A program made the position numbers and the translations under genes. Under the pieces are notes generated by a model. It searched no databases. It saw nothing but the letters and a program-made list of their open reading frames with translations, and was not told the origin of the DNA. Positions 8,825 through 17,586 of a stretch of DNA of 64,000 nt are shown here, one piece after another (positions within the stretch are counted from its first letter, which is position 1; every line of letters begins with the position of its first letter). This DNA comes from Colwellia echini (GTDB taxonomy: Bacteria; Pseudomonadota; Gammaproteobacteria; Enterobacterales; Alteromonadaceae): contig NZ_PJAI02000012.1 of the NCBI RefSeq assembly GCF_002843355.2, positions 1-64,000 on the forward strand, given 5' to 3'.

Positions 8825-10609
8825 ATGTTACCAACTACTAAACCACGCTATTGGACAGATTTTATTAATGATGTTAGCCACTTAACATTACCCAATAAAT
8901 TCACATATCCATTTTATTATCAGACACATCCTTTAGCAGTAATCGCCAGCGAAGAATTACAGCATAAGTTAGCCGTATTTCATCCTATTGATTCTTCTAT
9001 TAGTAAGGCTAATAACACCAAACAACAAGGACGAATGTACGGCGTACTAATTGTTAAAAATATTGATGGCAAAGTAGGTTATTTATCGGCAATTTCTGGT
9101 AATGCCAATGAAGCGCCTGAACAACAAAACGATGAAGGTAAAGGCATTAATTTTGTTCCTACTATTTATCAAGCCTATAGTGTCAGTGAATATGAACAAA
9201 CTATGCAAATTGACATTAATAGTATTAACAGCCAGATCACCCAGTTATCTACTGCACCTGAATTAACTCAGTTAACGCAATTATTAACCGAGGCAGAAAA
9301 AAACGCAGCGCAAGCAATAGAAAACTTGCAACAACAAATGCGTGAAAACAAAAAGGCGAGAAAAGAAAAACGTGCTTGGTTAGACTCCCAATTAAGTAAT
9401 ACCGACTTACCTGAAGACTCAGCTAAAGACATATCAAAAAATATATCAGAAGACACGTACAAAGATATTAGTATTAGCCTTTCTCGTGCCAGCGTTACCG
9501 ATAAAAAAGAGCTACAAGCATTAAAATTACACCATCAAGAGTCAATTAGTTCAATTACAGCTAAGTTAACAGTATTTACCAATGAAATAGCGTTTTTAAA
9601 AAAACGTAGAAAGCAGCTTTCGGTCAAGTTACAAAAGCACTTTTTCAAGCAATATAAAATGCTCAATATTAAAGGTGAAAGTAAAGACTTAACCGAGTTG
9701 TTCGCTGAAACCATTGTGAAAAAACCACCTGCTGGCTCTGGTGATTGTGCTGCCCCCAAATTATTACAATATGCATTTGAGCAAAACCTAACACCAATTT
9801 GTATGGCGGAATTTTGGTGGGGCGCACAGCCTAAGTCTGAAATACGAAAACATCAACACTTCTACCCTGCTTGTCAAAGTAAGTGCTTACCTATTTTAAC
9901 GCACATGCTAAAAGGCATGGCGGTGGACGAAAATCCGTTATTAGTTAACCCCGCAGAAAACATTGCGTTAGAAATAGTATTTCAAGACGATGATATCGTG
10001 GTGGTTAACAAGCCCTCAGGTTTGTTGTCTGTTCCGGGCAAGTCGATTAAAGACTCGGTTTATACCCGTATTCAAGCGAAATTCCCTAACGCAACAGGAG
10101 GTTTAATTGTTCACAGGTTAGACATGGCAACTTCTGGTTTATTAATACTTGCCTTAAATGAACGCGCCCATAAAAACTTACAGCAACAATTTATTAATAA
10201 AGAAGTGAGCAAGCGTTATGTTGCCACTATTGGTGGATCGTTAGCACAAAAGTCTGGCAATATATCTTTACCATTACGCGTAGATTTAGATGACAGACCG
10301 AAACAAGTGGTTTGTTACGAACATGGTAAGCGTGCCGAAACCCATTGGGAAGTTATTGAACCGATTCAAGAAAAAGCTCAAGGAACCGTTAACACCAATT
10401 CAACTAAGTTATTTTTATATCCTATTACCGGTAGAACCCATCAACTACGGATGCATTGCGCGCATCCTGATGGTCTGAATTCCCCTATTGTTGGTGATAC
10501 TTTATATGGCACGCCAGCTGATAGGCTGCATTTACATGCACAGCGGTTGAGCTTTACTCATCCTATTACAAAAGAGAAGCTGACTTTTGAAGTAGATGAA
10601 GGGTTTTAG
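8825..10609 (+). CDS. Long RluA-family RNA pseudouridine synthase
   Basis: Isomerises uridine to pseudouridine in an rRNA or tRNA target that cannot be read from sequence. The catalytic domain is C-terminal (about residues 385-590): VVVNKPSGLLSVPGK, then HRLDMATSGLLILAL with catalytic Asp433, then YPITGRTHQLRMH. The protein has 594 aa against 220-330 for most RluA enzymes. The N-terminal half holds an AT-rich, charged coiled-coil-like segment (about 150-265). It is followed by a conserved-looking block with GDCAAPKLLQYA, MAEFWWG and FYPACQSKC, whose cysteines could bind a metal. Such long forms occur in marine gammaproteobacteria. It lies 23 bases after the siroheme gene and is probably co-transcribed. 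Confidence 0.88.
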   Translation: MLPTTKPRYWTDFINDVSHLTLPNKFTYPFYYQTHPLAVIASEELQHKLAVFHPIDSSISKANNTKQQGRMYGVLIVKNIDGKVGYLSAISGNANEAPEQQNDEGKGINFVPTIYQAYSVSEYEQTMQIDINSINSQITQLSTAPELTQLTQLLTEAEKNAAQAIENLQQQMRENKKARKEKRAWLDSQLSNTDLPEDSAKDISKNISEDTYKDISISLSRASVTDKKELQALKLHHQESISSITAKLTVFTNEIAFLKKRRKQLSVKLQKHFFKQYKMLNIKGESKDLTELFAETIVKKPPAGSGDCAAPKLLQYAFEQNLTPICMAEFWWGAQPKSEIRKHQHFYPACQSKCLPILTHMLKGMAVDENPLLVNPAENIALEIVFQDDDIVVVNKPSGLLSVPGKSIKDSVYTRIQAKFPNATGGLIVHRLDMATSGLLILALNERAHKNLQQQFINKEVSKRYVATIGGSLAQKSGNISLPLRVDLDDRPKQVVCYEHGKRAETHWEVIEPIQEKAQGTVNTNSTKLFLYPITGRTHQLRMHCAHPDGLNSPIVGDTLYGTPADRLHLHAQRLSFTHPITKEKLTFEVDEGF

Positions 10610-10642
10610 TCTGCGAATAAATACCGAAAGCTCACCATAATT

Positions 10643-10668
10643 TTTTGCCATCATCCATGATGGCAAAA
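10643..10668. other. Perfect hairpin between convergent genes
   Basis: TTTTGCCATCA / TGATGGCAAAA (11 bp) with loop TCCA, 34 bases after the pseudouridine synthase stop and 46 bases from the VOC gene stop. No T-tract follows on either strand, so intrinsic termination is uncertain. Confidence 0.6.
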
Positions 10669-10713
10669 GCTGAATATGACTTATACATATATTATTTGTG
10701 TGGCTAATATCAA

Positions 10714-11214
10714 CTAATAAGCGCCAGCAGCATAAGTTAATTCATAACTGTGGCTGTATATTTCTAGAATATTTCCAAACGGGTCTTCCATGTAGATCAT
10801 ACGATAAGGTTTTTCACCTGGGTAGTAATAGCGAGGTTCTGCCATACGTTTTTTGCCGCCAGCTGCAACTATTTTTTCAACCAACTCTTCTAAATTTGGA
10901 TCTTGTACACAAAAATGGAACACGCCTGTTTTCCAGTATTCAAAATTATCTTCTGGGTTTTGTTGGTTAGCAAATTCGAAAATCTCAACACCAATTCTGT
11001 CACCGGTAGACATGTGGGCGATTTTAAACTTGCCCCAGTTAGCACCAAATACATCGGTACACATTTCACCAATGGCGGTGTTGTCTTCAACAATAATGGT
11101 TGGCTTCATAATTTCGTACCAACCTAATACTTCAGTATAAAACTTTAATGCCGCGTCTACATCTGGTACTGAAATACCAATGTGTGAAAATGCTCTTGGG
11201 TATGCTTTGCTCAT
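10714..11214 (-). CDS. VOC (glyoxalase/dioxygenase superfamily) protein
   Basis: A 166-aa protein with two beta-alpha-beta-beta-beta repeats. The usual metal ligands are recognisable: His11 in FSHIGISVPD, His100 in GVFHFCVQDP and Glu151 in GNILEIYSH. The repeated YTEVLGWYE and YMEDPFGNILEI stretches are typical of the superfamily (glyoxalase I, extradiol dioxygenase or fosfomycin-resistance folds). The substrate cannot be assigned. The start has a strong AAAGGAGA ribosome site. A LysR regulator is divergent with a 92-bp shared promoter region, which suggests substrate-responsive control. Confidence 0.85.
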   Translation of the reverse strand: MSKAYPRAFSHIGISVPDVDAALKFYTEVLGWYEIMKPTIIVEDNTAIGEMCTDVFGANWGKFKIAHMSTGDRIGVEIFEFANQQNPEDNFEYWKTGVFHFCVQDPNLEELVEKIVAAGGKKRMAEPRYYYPGEKPYRMIYMEDPFGNILEIYSHSYELTYAAGAY

Positions 11215-11306
11215 AATTTTTCTCCTTTAAAAGTATGAGTGAAGTTTACGCCGCCACTTTAATTACGTACAATTATTATAAATCATAATAATAAGTACAT
11301 TTTGTA

Positions 11307-12179
11307 ATGATAAACCTTGTTTGGTTAAAAACCTTCTGCTCCCTTGTTGATACTAATCACTTTACTAAAACTGCTGATAAGTTATTTATGACACAATCAG
11401 GTGTTAGTCAGCACATAAAAAAATTAGAACAGTCTCTAGATACACAGTTGTTGGTACGTACGGGTAAATCTTTTTCATTAACCGATGCGGGATTAAAGCT
11501 TTATCAGCAAGGACAAAATTTACTTAAAACAACTGAAGAAATTACAACATCAATTAAACAAGATGATCCGTTAATAGGTACAGTGAAAATAATAACGCCT
11601 GGTAGTGTTGGTTTAAAACTCTATCCGCAATTATTAAACGAGCAACAGCGCCATCCTACTTTAATTATTGATTACCGTTTTGCACCTAACTCAAGCATAG
11701 AGCAAGACCTAATTGAGAGAAAAGTCGATATAGGACTACTAACCCAGCAAACACAAAGCGCTAGTTTATTGAGTACGCCAATAGCAGTAGAGCCACTTGT
11801 ACTTGTTACTTCACATACAGTTGAAGCGGTTGATTGGCAATCGTTAACAATGCTTGGCTTTATTGGACACCCTGATGGCGAGTATCAATCACAACAACTA
11901 TTAAGTAAAAATTACCCGCAGTTTGCACATATCAGTCAATTTAAACGGTCTGGGTTTTCGAATCAAATCAGCTTGATTCTTGAGCCGGTTAGCCGAGGAT
12001 TAGGTTTTACGGTATTGCCTTTACATGCTGTTAATGCTTTTCAAAATCAAGCAGCGATTAAAATTCATCAATTAAAAAATACGGTAAATGAAACCTTATA
12101 TCTTTGCCAAAATAGCCTGACATTTGAAAGTAATCGCACAAAATATATAAAATCAATTATCGTTAACTCAATTGGCTAG
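11307..12179 (+). CDS. LysR-family transcriptional regulator
   Basis: 290 aa. The N-terminal winged helix-turn-helix (about residues 2-60) includes LKTFCSLVDTNHFTKTADKL and MTQSGVSQHIKKLEQSLDTQ. The C-terminal co-inducer-binding domain spans about 90-285 (GTVKIITPGSVGLKLYPQLL onward). Divergent from the VOC-protein gene across 92 bases, the usual position of a LysR regulator relative to its target. The effector is unknown. Confidence 0.92.
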   Translation: MINLVWLKTFCSLVDTNHFTKTADKLFMTQSGVSQHIKKLEQSLDTQLLVRTGKSFSLTDAGLKLYQQGQNLLKTTEEITTSIKQDDPLIGTVKIITPGSVGLKLYPQLLNEQQRHPTLIIDYRFAPNSSIEQDLIERKVDIGLLTQQTQSASLLSTPIAVEPLVLVTSHTVEAVDWQSLTMLGFIGHPDGEYQSQQLLSKNYPQFAHISQFKRSGFSNQISLILEPVSRGLGFTVLPLHAVNAFQNQAAIKIHQLKNTVNETLYLCQNSLTFESNRTKYIKSIIVNSIG

Positions 12180-12547
12180 GTACGTATAGTTAATTGTAAT
12201 ACTGTTAATATATGATCTACGTTATTTTTATCTCATATATCGCCGCACCAATAAGTGGCAATTATTTACTGATTTTGCTTGCTCTAAATTGCTAACCTCA
12301 ATTAATTAAGACAATATAAGACAAGTTAACTCGGCATATAACAGTTTTTGCACTATTATTGAGCAATTGATTTAATTACCTGCACTATGTTTGTATTTTT
12401 TTACAACTCTAAAATAATATTTTAAATAAACAAATACATGAATAATCATTATTTTACAGTAGGATAGCTGCTTAATACTGTTTTTAAATAATCATGGCAT
12501 AAGAGTTGAAACGCTTATATTACTTAATAATTATCAATGGTGAAGAA
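12180..12547. other. AT-rich upstream region of the glucosylglycerate cluster
   Basis: 368 bases without a supportable gene. The region is very AT-rich (for example 12400-12450) and should contain the promoter of the kinase-phosphatase-synthase operon. No unambiguous -35/-10 pair or named operator was identified. Confidence 0.5.
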
Positions 12548-13441
12548 ATGCTTTCAGATTTTATTAAACAACACAAATTGCCCGAAGATTTTCGGCTAAC
12601 GGTTAAGAACTATTACAAACCTTTGGCTGATCGAATATTTGATAAGTTCAAGCAAAGTGATAAAGCTTATTTTGTAGGTATCAATGGTTGCCAAGGTAGT
12701 GGTAAGTCAACGCTTACTGACTTTGTTGCAAGTTATTTGCGAGCTGAATACCAACTTAATGTGGTAGTAATGTCGTTAGACGATTTTTACTTTTCAAGCG
12801 CAAAACGTAAACAATTAGCCAACGATATTCACCCACTATTGGCTACACGAGGAGTTCCCGGCACACACGATATGGTGGCTCTTGAAAATGTTTTAACGCA
12901 ATTAGCAGCGCATGAAACTGGTTTTTCAATTCCTCGATTCAACAAAGCTACCGACGAACCAAAAGCTGAAAGCGAATGGACTTTAGTTGATGAGCCGATT
13001 GATATCATTTTATTAGAAGGCTGGTGTTGGGGAGTTCAACCACAAACTCCAGCGCAATTACTTTCTCCTATTAATGAACTTGAGTTACAACATGACACCA
13101 CTGCTGCTTGGCGCAATTATGTCAATCAACAACTTATAACAACTTATGAGCCTTTGTATCACAAAATGGACTTTTGGTTAGCCTTACAAGCACCTTCTTT
13201 CGATTGTGTTTATCAATGGCGTTTAGAGCAAGAACAGAAATTAAAAGCCAGAAATGTTGATTTATGCGATTCTAAAATTATGTCTCCGGCACAAATATTA
13301 AATTTCACTCAGTATTTTCAACGATTGAGTGTACAAGGTTGTAATACCATTTCAAACTCAGCCGATGCTATTTTTCATTTAGGATACGATCGTAAAATTA
13401 CGGATATTCCGTTAACAGATGTCGTAACAGGAAGTCTATGA
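12548..13441 (+). CDS. P-loop kinase, probable D-glycerate 3-kinase
   Basis: Resembles plant and fungal GLYK-type glycerate kinases (ATP plus D-glycerate gives 3-phosphoglycerate). Visible features are the Walker A motif GINGCQGSGKSTL, then SLDDFYFSSAKRKQLA, then RGVPGTHDM, PRFNKATDEP, a Walker B-like IILLEGWCWG and the C-terminal YQWRLEQEQKL. From the ATG at 12548 the protein has 297 aa. A TTG at 12506 would add 14 residues but lacks support. The stop overlaps the next start (ATGA at 13438-13441), indicating translational coupling. Context suggests it rephosphorylates the glycerate released by the glucosylglycerate phosphorylase. That role is inferred from family and neighbours. Confidence 0.85.
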   Translation: MLSDFIKQHKLPEDFRLTVKNYYKPLADRIFDKFKQSDKAYFVGINGCQGSGKSTLTDFVASYLRAEYQLNVVVMSLDDFYFSSAKRKQLANDIHPLLATRGVPGTHDMVALENVLTQLAAHETGFSIPRFNKATDEPKAESEWTLVDEPIDIILLEGWCWGVQPQTPAQLLSPINELELQHDTTAAWRNYVNQQLITTYEPLYHKMDFWLALQAPSFDCVYQWRLEQEQKLKARNVDLCDSKIMSPAQILNFTQYFQRLSVQGCNTISNSADAIFHLGYDRKITDIPLTDVVTGSL

Positions 13442-14268
13442 GTCAAATAAAGCGAATTATATTCAGTGATTTAGACGGTACACTACTCGACCATTTTACG
13501 TATCAATCCATTGCCGCAAGTAAAACTCTTGCGCAGCTGAAAAGAGCTGATATTCCCGTTATTTTAAATACCAGTAAAACCTATGCTGAATTAGAAGTAA
13601 TTCTTCAAGACTTAAAGCTAGACACTCCTTTTATCGTTGAAAATGGCGCGGCCATTTATATCCCAATAGGTACGTTTAGCAAGCAACCTGCAGATACTGA
13701 TGTTGTAGGAAAGTACTGGGTTAAATCTTTTTGTTTACCTGTAGAGCATTGGTTATCGTTATTGTCTGGTGAAAACAACGAATTTAGCGGAAATTACCAA
13801 GGCTTTTCTGCCATGTCTGAATCTGAACTTGCCTTATTAACCGGATTAAGTATTGATGAGGCAGAACGTGCAAAACAAAGACAATATGGTGAGCCTCTGC
13901 AATGGTTAGGCGACGAGGCAACTAAAGACACTTTTATAAATCACATGCTTGATTTAGGTGCCAATGTTGTTCAAGGCGGTAGATTTTTACATATTGGTGG
14001 TTATTGTGATAAAGGCCAAGCATTGCTTTGGTTAACTGAACAATACCAAGCACAGTTACAAAATAGCCCGATATGTACCATTGCCTTAGGAGATGGTGAA
14101 AATGATACCCCTATGTTAGAAGCCGCAGATATTGCTGTGCAAATAAAATCACCTGCACATGAGTTTCCTACATTATATCGTCAAAAAATGACTATCCAAA
14201 CAAGCCTATATGGCCCTGAAGGCTGGGCTGAAGCAATACAAGACATACTAGCAGAGCAGTTAATTTAA
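13438..14268 (+). CDS. gpgP: HAD phosphatase of the mannosyl/glucosyl-3-phosphoglycerate type
   Basis: 276-aa HAD hydrolase. Nucleophile and acid/base Asp11 and Asp13 lie in FSDLDGTLLD. Motif II is VILNTSKTYAE, then FIVENGAAIYIP, and GGRFLHIGGYCDKGQAL is typical of the MPGP family. Motif IV is ALGDGENDTPML near residues 218-229. The family dephosphorylates mannosyl- or glucosyl-3-phosphoglycerate. The GT81-type synthase directly downstream points to glucosyl-3-phosphoglycerate, giving the osmolyte glucosylglycerate. The start overlaps the kinase stop. Confidence 0.85.
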   Translation: MSQIKRIIFSDLDGTLLDHFTYQSIAASKTLAQLKRADIPVILNTSKTYAELEVILQDLKLDTPFIVENGAAIYIPIGTFSKQPADTDVVGKYWVKSFCLPVEHWLSLLSGENNEFSGNYQGFSAMSESELALLTGLSIDEAERAKQRQYGEPLQWLGDEATKDTFINHMLDLGANVVQGGRFLHIGGYCDKGQALLWLTEQYQAQLQNSPICTIALGDGENDTPMLEAADIAVQIKSPAHEFPTLYRQKMTIQTSLYGPEGWAEAIQDILAEQLI

Positions 14269-14345
14269 CTTACTTTTACTTAAAACTTAAAACTCGAAGA
14301 AATATAAAACATATAAGATAAATACAATAACTTAAGAGGTAAATC

Positions 14346-15578
14346 ATGGCTGATTTCTATCAAAACGGTACCGTAACAACTCTTCATAATTTAGCGCAGC
14401 GAGATCCTAAGGATATGGCGGCTGAACTATTAACCTTTTCTAAAACACGGCCTTTAGGTCTCATTTTACCGTCTTTATTTTCCGAACTAGAAGGCAAAGC
14501 CTTACCTGACATTATTAGTAAACTGAAAGGTGTAGAATATTTATCTGAGATTGTTATTGGTTTAGACAGAGCCGACTTAGCTCAATATAAACATGCTTTA
14601 TCATTTTTTGGCGAACTACCGCAACATCACCGCGTTTTATGGAACGACGGTCCTCGCTTGCAAGCAATCGATGCAAAATTACAAGCATTAGGTTTAGCGC
14701 CTAAAGAGTTAGGTAAAGGCCGTAATGTTTGGTATTGCATGGGTTATATTTTAGCGTCAGGCAAAGCAGAATCTGTTGCCTTGCATGACTGTGACATTTT
14801 AACTTATGAGCGTGAACTACTAGACAGGTTGCTATACCCGGTTGCCAACCCATTATTTAACTATGAATTTTCTAAAGGCTATTATGCTCGTGTTGCTGGC
14901 GGTAAAATCAACGGTCGTGTTTCTCGCTTATTAGTTACGCCATTAATTAAAGCCTTGAAAAAAACAGTAGGTCATTGCGACTATCTTGAATACATGGACA
15001 GCTTTTTATATCCGTTAGCGGGTGAGTTTTCTTTTCGTAGAGATGTATTAAGCGATATTCGAATTCCGAGTGATTGGGGATTAGAAATTGGTGTATTGTC
15101 TGAAATGTACCGTAACTATTCTTCAAACCGTATTTGCCAAGTTGATATTGCAGCAACTTATGATCATAAACATCAAGACATGTCGTTAGATAATGACGAG
15201 GGTGGTTTATCAAAAATGTCGGTTGATATCAGTAAATCGTTTATTCGTAAACTCGCTACTCAAGGTGAAACCTTTACTGCTGAAAAATTCAGAACGTTAA
15301 AAGCCACTTATTATCGTATTGCTTTAGATTATGTAGAAACCTATCGCAATGATGCCATGATGAACGGATTAAAACTCGATATTCATAGTGAAGAAGAAGC
15401 TGTAGAAATGTTTGCCAAAAACATAATAACCGCTGGTAATACCTTTTTAGAACAGCCTATGGATACACCATTTATCCCGTCATGGAACCGAGTGATTAGC
15501 GCTATTCCTGATATTTTAGAGCAATTAAAAGAAGCGGTAGAATTAGATAATGAAGAGTTTAGCCAATCATTGAAGTAA
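14346..15578 (+). CDS. gpgS: Glucosyl-3-phosphoglycerate synthase
   Basis: GT81-type glycosyltransferase that joins glucose from a nucleotide-glucose to 3-phosphoglycerate, the first step of glucosylglycerate synthesis. 410 aa with a GT-A fold: RPLGLILPSLFSELEGKALP near residues 36-55, IVIGLDRAD, and the metal-binding DCD (148-150) in LHDCDILTY. It starts at an ATG with TAAGAGGT 5' of it and lies 77 bases after the phosphatase, in the same operon. Mannosyl donors cannot be excluded from sequence, but the downstream GH13_18 phosphorylase favours the glucosyl compound. Confidence 0.88.
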   Translation: MADFYQNGTVTTLHNLAQRDPKDMAAELLTFSKTRPLGLILPSLFSELEGKALPDIISKLKGVEYLSEIVIGLDRADLAQYKHALSFFGELPQHHRVLWNDGPRLQAIDAKLQALGLAPKELGKGRNVWYCMGYILASGKAESVALHDCDILTYERELLDRLLYPVANPLFNYEFSKGYYARVAGGKINGRVSRLLVTPLIKALKKTVGHCDYLEYMDSFLYPLAGEFSFRRDVLSDIRIPSDWGLEIGVLSEMYRNYSSNRICQVDIAATYDHKHQDMSLDNDEGGLSKMSVDISKSFIRKLATQGETFTAEKFRTLKATYYRIALDYVETYRNDAMMNGLKLDIHSEEEAVEMFAKNIITAGNTFLEQPMDTPFIPSWNRVISAIPDILEQLKEAVELDNEEFSQSLK

Positions 15579-15590
15579 GTATACCAGCTA

Positions 15591-15620
15591 AGCAGTAAAT
15601 TCATTCCTGAATTTACTGCT
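15591..15620 (+). promoter_or_regulatory. Perfect 13-bp hairpin between gpgS and the phosphorylase
   Basis: AGCAGTAAATTCA / TGAATTTACTGCT around TTCC, starting 13 bases after the gpgS stop. There is no T-tail, so it is more likely an RNA-processing or stability element than a terminator. A second, terminator-like stem follows at 15631-15659. Confidence 0.7.
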
Positions 15621-15630
15621 ACATAAGACC

Positions 15631-15667
15631 AAGCCATTGAATTTAGACTCTGATGGCTTTTCTTGTT
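15631..15667 (+). terminator. Terminator-like stem between gpgS and the phosphorylase
   Basis: AAGCCAT / ATGGCTT (15631-15637 and 15653-15659) followed by TTCTTGTTTATTTTTAT. The stem is short, so termination is probably partial. It would set the synthesis and degradation halves of the cluster at different expression levels. Confidence 0.55.
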
Positions 15668-15721
15668 TATTTTTATCGTTAAGAACGATAAATATCCCCT
15701 TTTCAAATAATGAGGTGAACA

Positions 15722-17491
15722 ATGACAACACCGACCAATCCACAAGAGTATGTATTAAGAGACAAGTTAATACAGCAACTTGCCACTATTTATCAAGGGA
15801 TTGAGCTTGAGCAATCGTATGAAGATATTGCTCAATCATTGTTAGATATAATGGAGCTATCTAGCACTAGCGAGATCCAAAAGCCTTATACCAACCATTG
15901 GTCTGAAAAGGATATTATTTTGATCACTTATGGTGATAGCATCATCAAAGATGAGCAACCACCATTACAAACCTTAAAAACCTTTTTAGATGCCACAATT
16001 GCAGACACTATTAACAGTGTACACATTTTGCCTTTCTTTCCGTATAGCTCTGACGACGGTTTTGCCGTTATAGACTACTCATCGGTAAATGAATCCTTAG
16101 GTACTTGGCAAGATATTGAAGATATAAGTCGCGATTATCACCTAATGTCTGATTTAGTTATTAATCATTGTTCAAGCCGTAGTGCTTGGTTTGATAACTT
16201 TGTAAAAGGCGAAGGACAAGGTAGTGATTATTTCTTTACCGCCCTACCCGATGCTGATCTCTCAGAGGTTGTACGTCCGCGTACTTCACCCTTATTAAAA
16301 GAAGTGGAAACAGGTAACGGTAAAAAATTTGTTTGGTGTACCTTTAGCCATGATCAGGTTGACTTTGACTTTAGAAACCCAGAAGTATTAAAAGCATTTA
16401 CATCGATTATTAAACAATATCTTGATGCTGGTGTTAAAATATTTCGCTTAGACGCAATTGCCTTTTTATGGAAAGTCCCTGGTACTACAAGTATCAACTT
16501 ACCGCAAACCCATGAAGCAGTTAGATTACTAAGAACACTAATTGAGTCGGCAGAAGAGCATGCCATTATAATAACCGAAACAAATATCCCTAATACACAA
16601 AACCTAACTTATTTTGGTAACGCGAACGAAGCGCACGGTATATATAACTTTTCATTACCACCGTTATTATTAAACACCTTACTCACAGGTAGCTGTTTGT
16701 ATTTAAAACGCTGGTTAATGTGTATGCCACCATCACAAGATGGCACCATGTACTTTAATTTTTTGGCCTCGCACGACGGAATTGGCTTACGCCCTGCTGA
16801 AGGGCTATTAGATGACAGCGAAATTAATACACTTGTGCGTACCGTTGAAAATTTTGGCGGTAAAATATCTTGGCGCACCTCTGACGCTGGTGAACAAAAA
16901 GCCTATGAAATGAATATTTCATTGTATGATGCGATGCAAGGCACGGTTGAGGGGAAAGATGAATGGAACTTTGAACGCTTCATTTGTGCCCATGCCATTA
17001 TGTTTGCGCTTGAAGGCATTCCCGGTGTTTACATTCATAGCTTGTTAGGTACACAAAATGATTATCAAAAACTGGCTAATACTCATCATAACCGCTCTAT
17101 TAATAGACACCGCTGGGATGAAGATGAACTAGCTACAGCACTTGCTGATAATTCTTTGCATCATGCTAAAGTACTTAATACTTTAAAATCTTTATTGAAT
17201 ATTAGAATAAACCAACCGGCTTTCCACCCCAATGCTACTCAGTTTACATTACATTTAGGTTTACAACTATTTGGTTTTTGGCGACAAAGTAGAGACAGAA
17301 AACAAAGTATTTTCTGTGTGAGCAATATAACCAACCAACCACTGCAATTACCATTAGCAGAGTTGAACTTGATTATTACTGAATCTTGGATTGAATTGAT
17401 CAGCAATACTGTTATTTCTGAGTTAACAGAAGAGATAACGCTAGAGCCCTATCAAACAGTGTGGATCGCAAATAATGTGGCTCTAAAATAA
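15722..17491 (+). CDS. GH13_18 phosphorylase, probably glucosylglycerate phosphorylase
   Basis: 589-aa sucrose-phosphorylase-family enzyme. The catalytic triad is visible: nucleophile Asp244 in FRLDAIAFLWK, acid/base Glu286 in ITETNIPN, and stabiliser Asp352 in LASHDGIGLRP. Early landmarks are VHILPFFPYSSDDGFAVIDY and LVINHCSSRS. The family phosphorolyses sucrose, sucrose 6-phosphate, glucosylglycerol or glucosylglycerate. The adjacent gpgS, phosphatase and glycerate kinase genes argue for glucosylglycerate, giving glucose 1-phosphate and D-glycerate. The start is an ATG with AATGAGGTGA upstream. It is separated from gpgS by 143 bases with two hairpins. Substrate assignment rests on context. 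Confidence 0.82.
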   Translation: MTTPTNPQEYVLRDKLIQQLATIYQGIELEQSYEDIAQSLLDIMELSSTSEIQKPYTNHWSEKDIILITYGDSIIKDEQPPLQTLKTFLDATIADTINSVHILPFFPYSSDDGFAVIDYSSVNESLGTWQDIEDISRDYHLMSDLVINHCSSRSAWFDNFVKGEGQGSDYFFTALPDADLSEVVRPRTSPLLKEVETGNGKKFVWCTFSHDQVDFDFRNPEVLKAFTSIIKQYLDAGVKIFRLDAIAFLWKVPGTTSINLPQTHEAVRLLRTLIESAEEHAIIITETNIPNTQNLTYFGNANEAHGIYNFSLPPLLLNTLLTGSCLYLKRWLMCMPPSQDGTMYFNFLASHDGIGLRPAEGLLDDSEINTLVRTVENFGGKISWRTSDAGEQKAYEMNISLYDAMQGTVEGKDEWNFERFICAHAIMFALEGIPGVYIHSLLGTQNDYQKLANTHHNRSINRHRWDEDELATALADNSLHHAKVLNTLKSLLNIRINQPAFHPNATQFTLHLGLQLFGFWRQSRDRKQSIFCVSNITNQPLQLPLAELNLIITESWIELISNTVISELTEEITLEPYQTVWIANNVALK

Positions 17492-17552
17492 TATTTGTTA
17501 CCTGCACGTTAAAGCTATTGTTACAGGGTCGAGTTAGGTTCAGGAGAAATAT

Positions 17553-17586
17553 ACAGCATGGCTATTAATTTACCGTGCTGTTTTTA
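17553..17586 (+). terminator. Terminator of the glucosylglycerate cluster
   Basis: ACAGCATGG / CCGTGCTGT (one T-G wobble), then TTTTTAAC, about 60 bases after the phosphorylase stop. The distal arm and T-run overlap the last codons of the convergent histidine kinase gene. Confidence 0.7.

Noticed and set aside
10643-10668. Strong intrinsic terminator
   Set aside because: The stem is perfect but neither strand has a T-tract after it.
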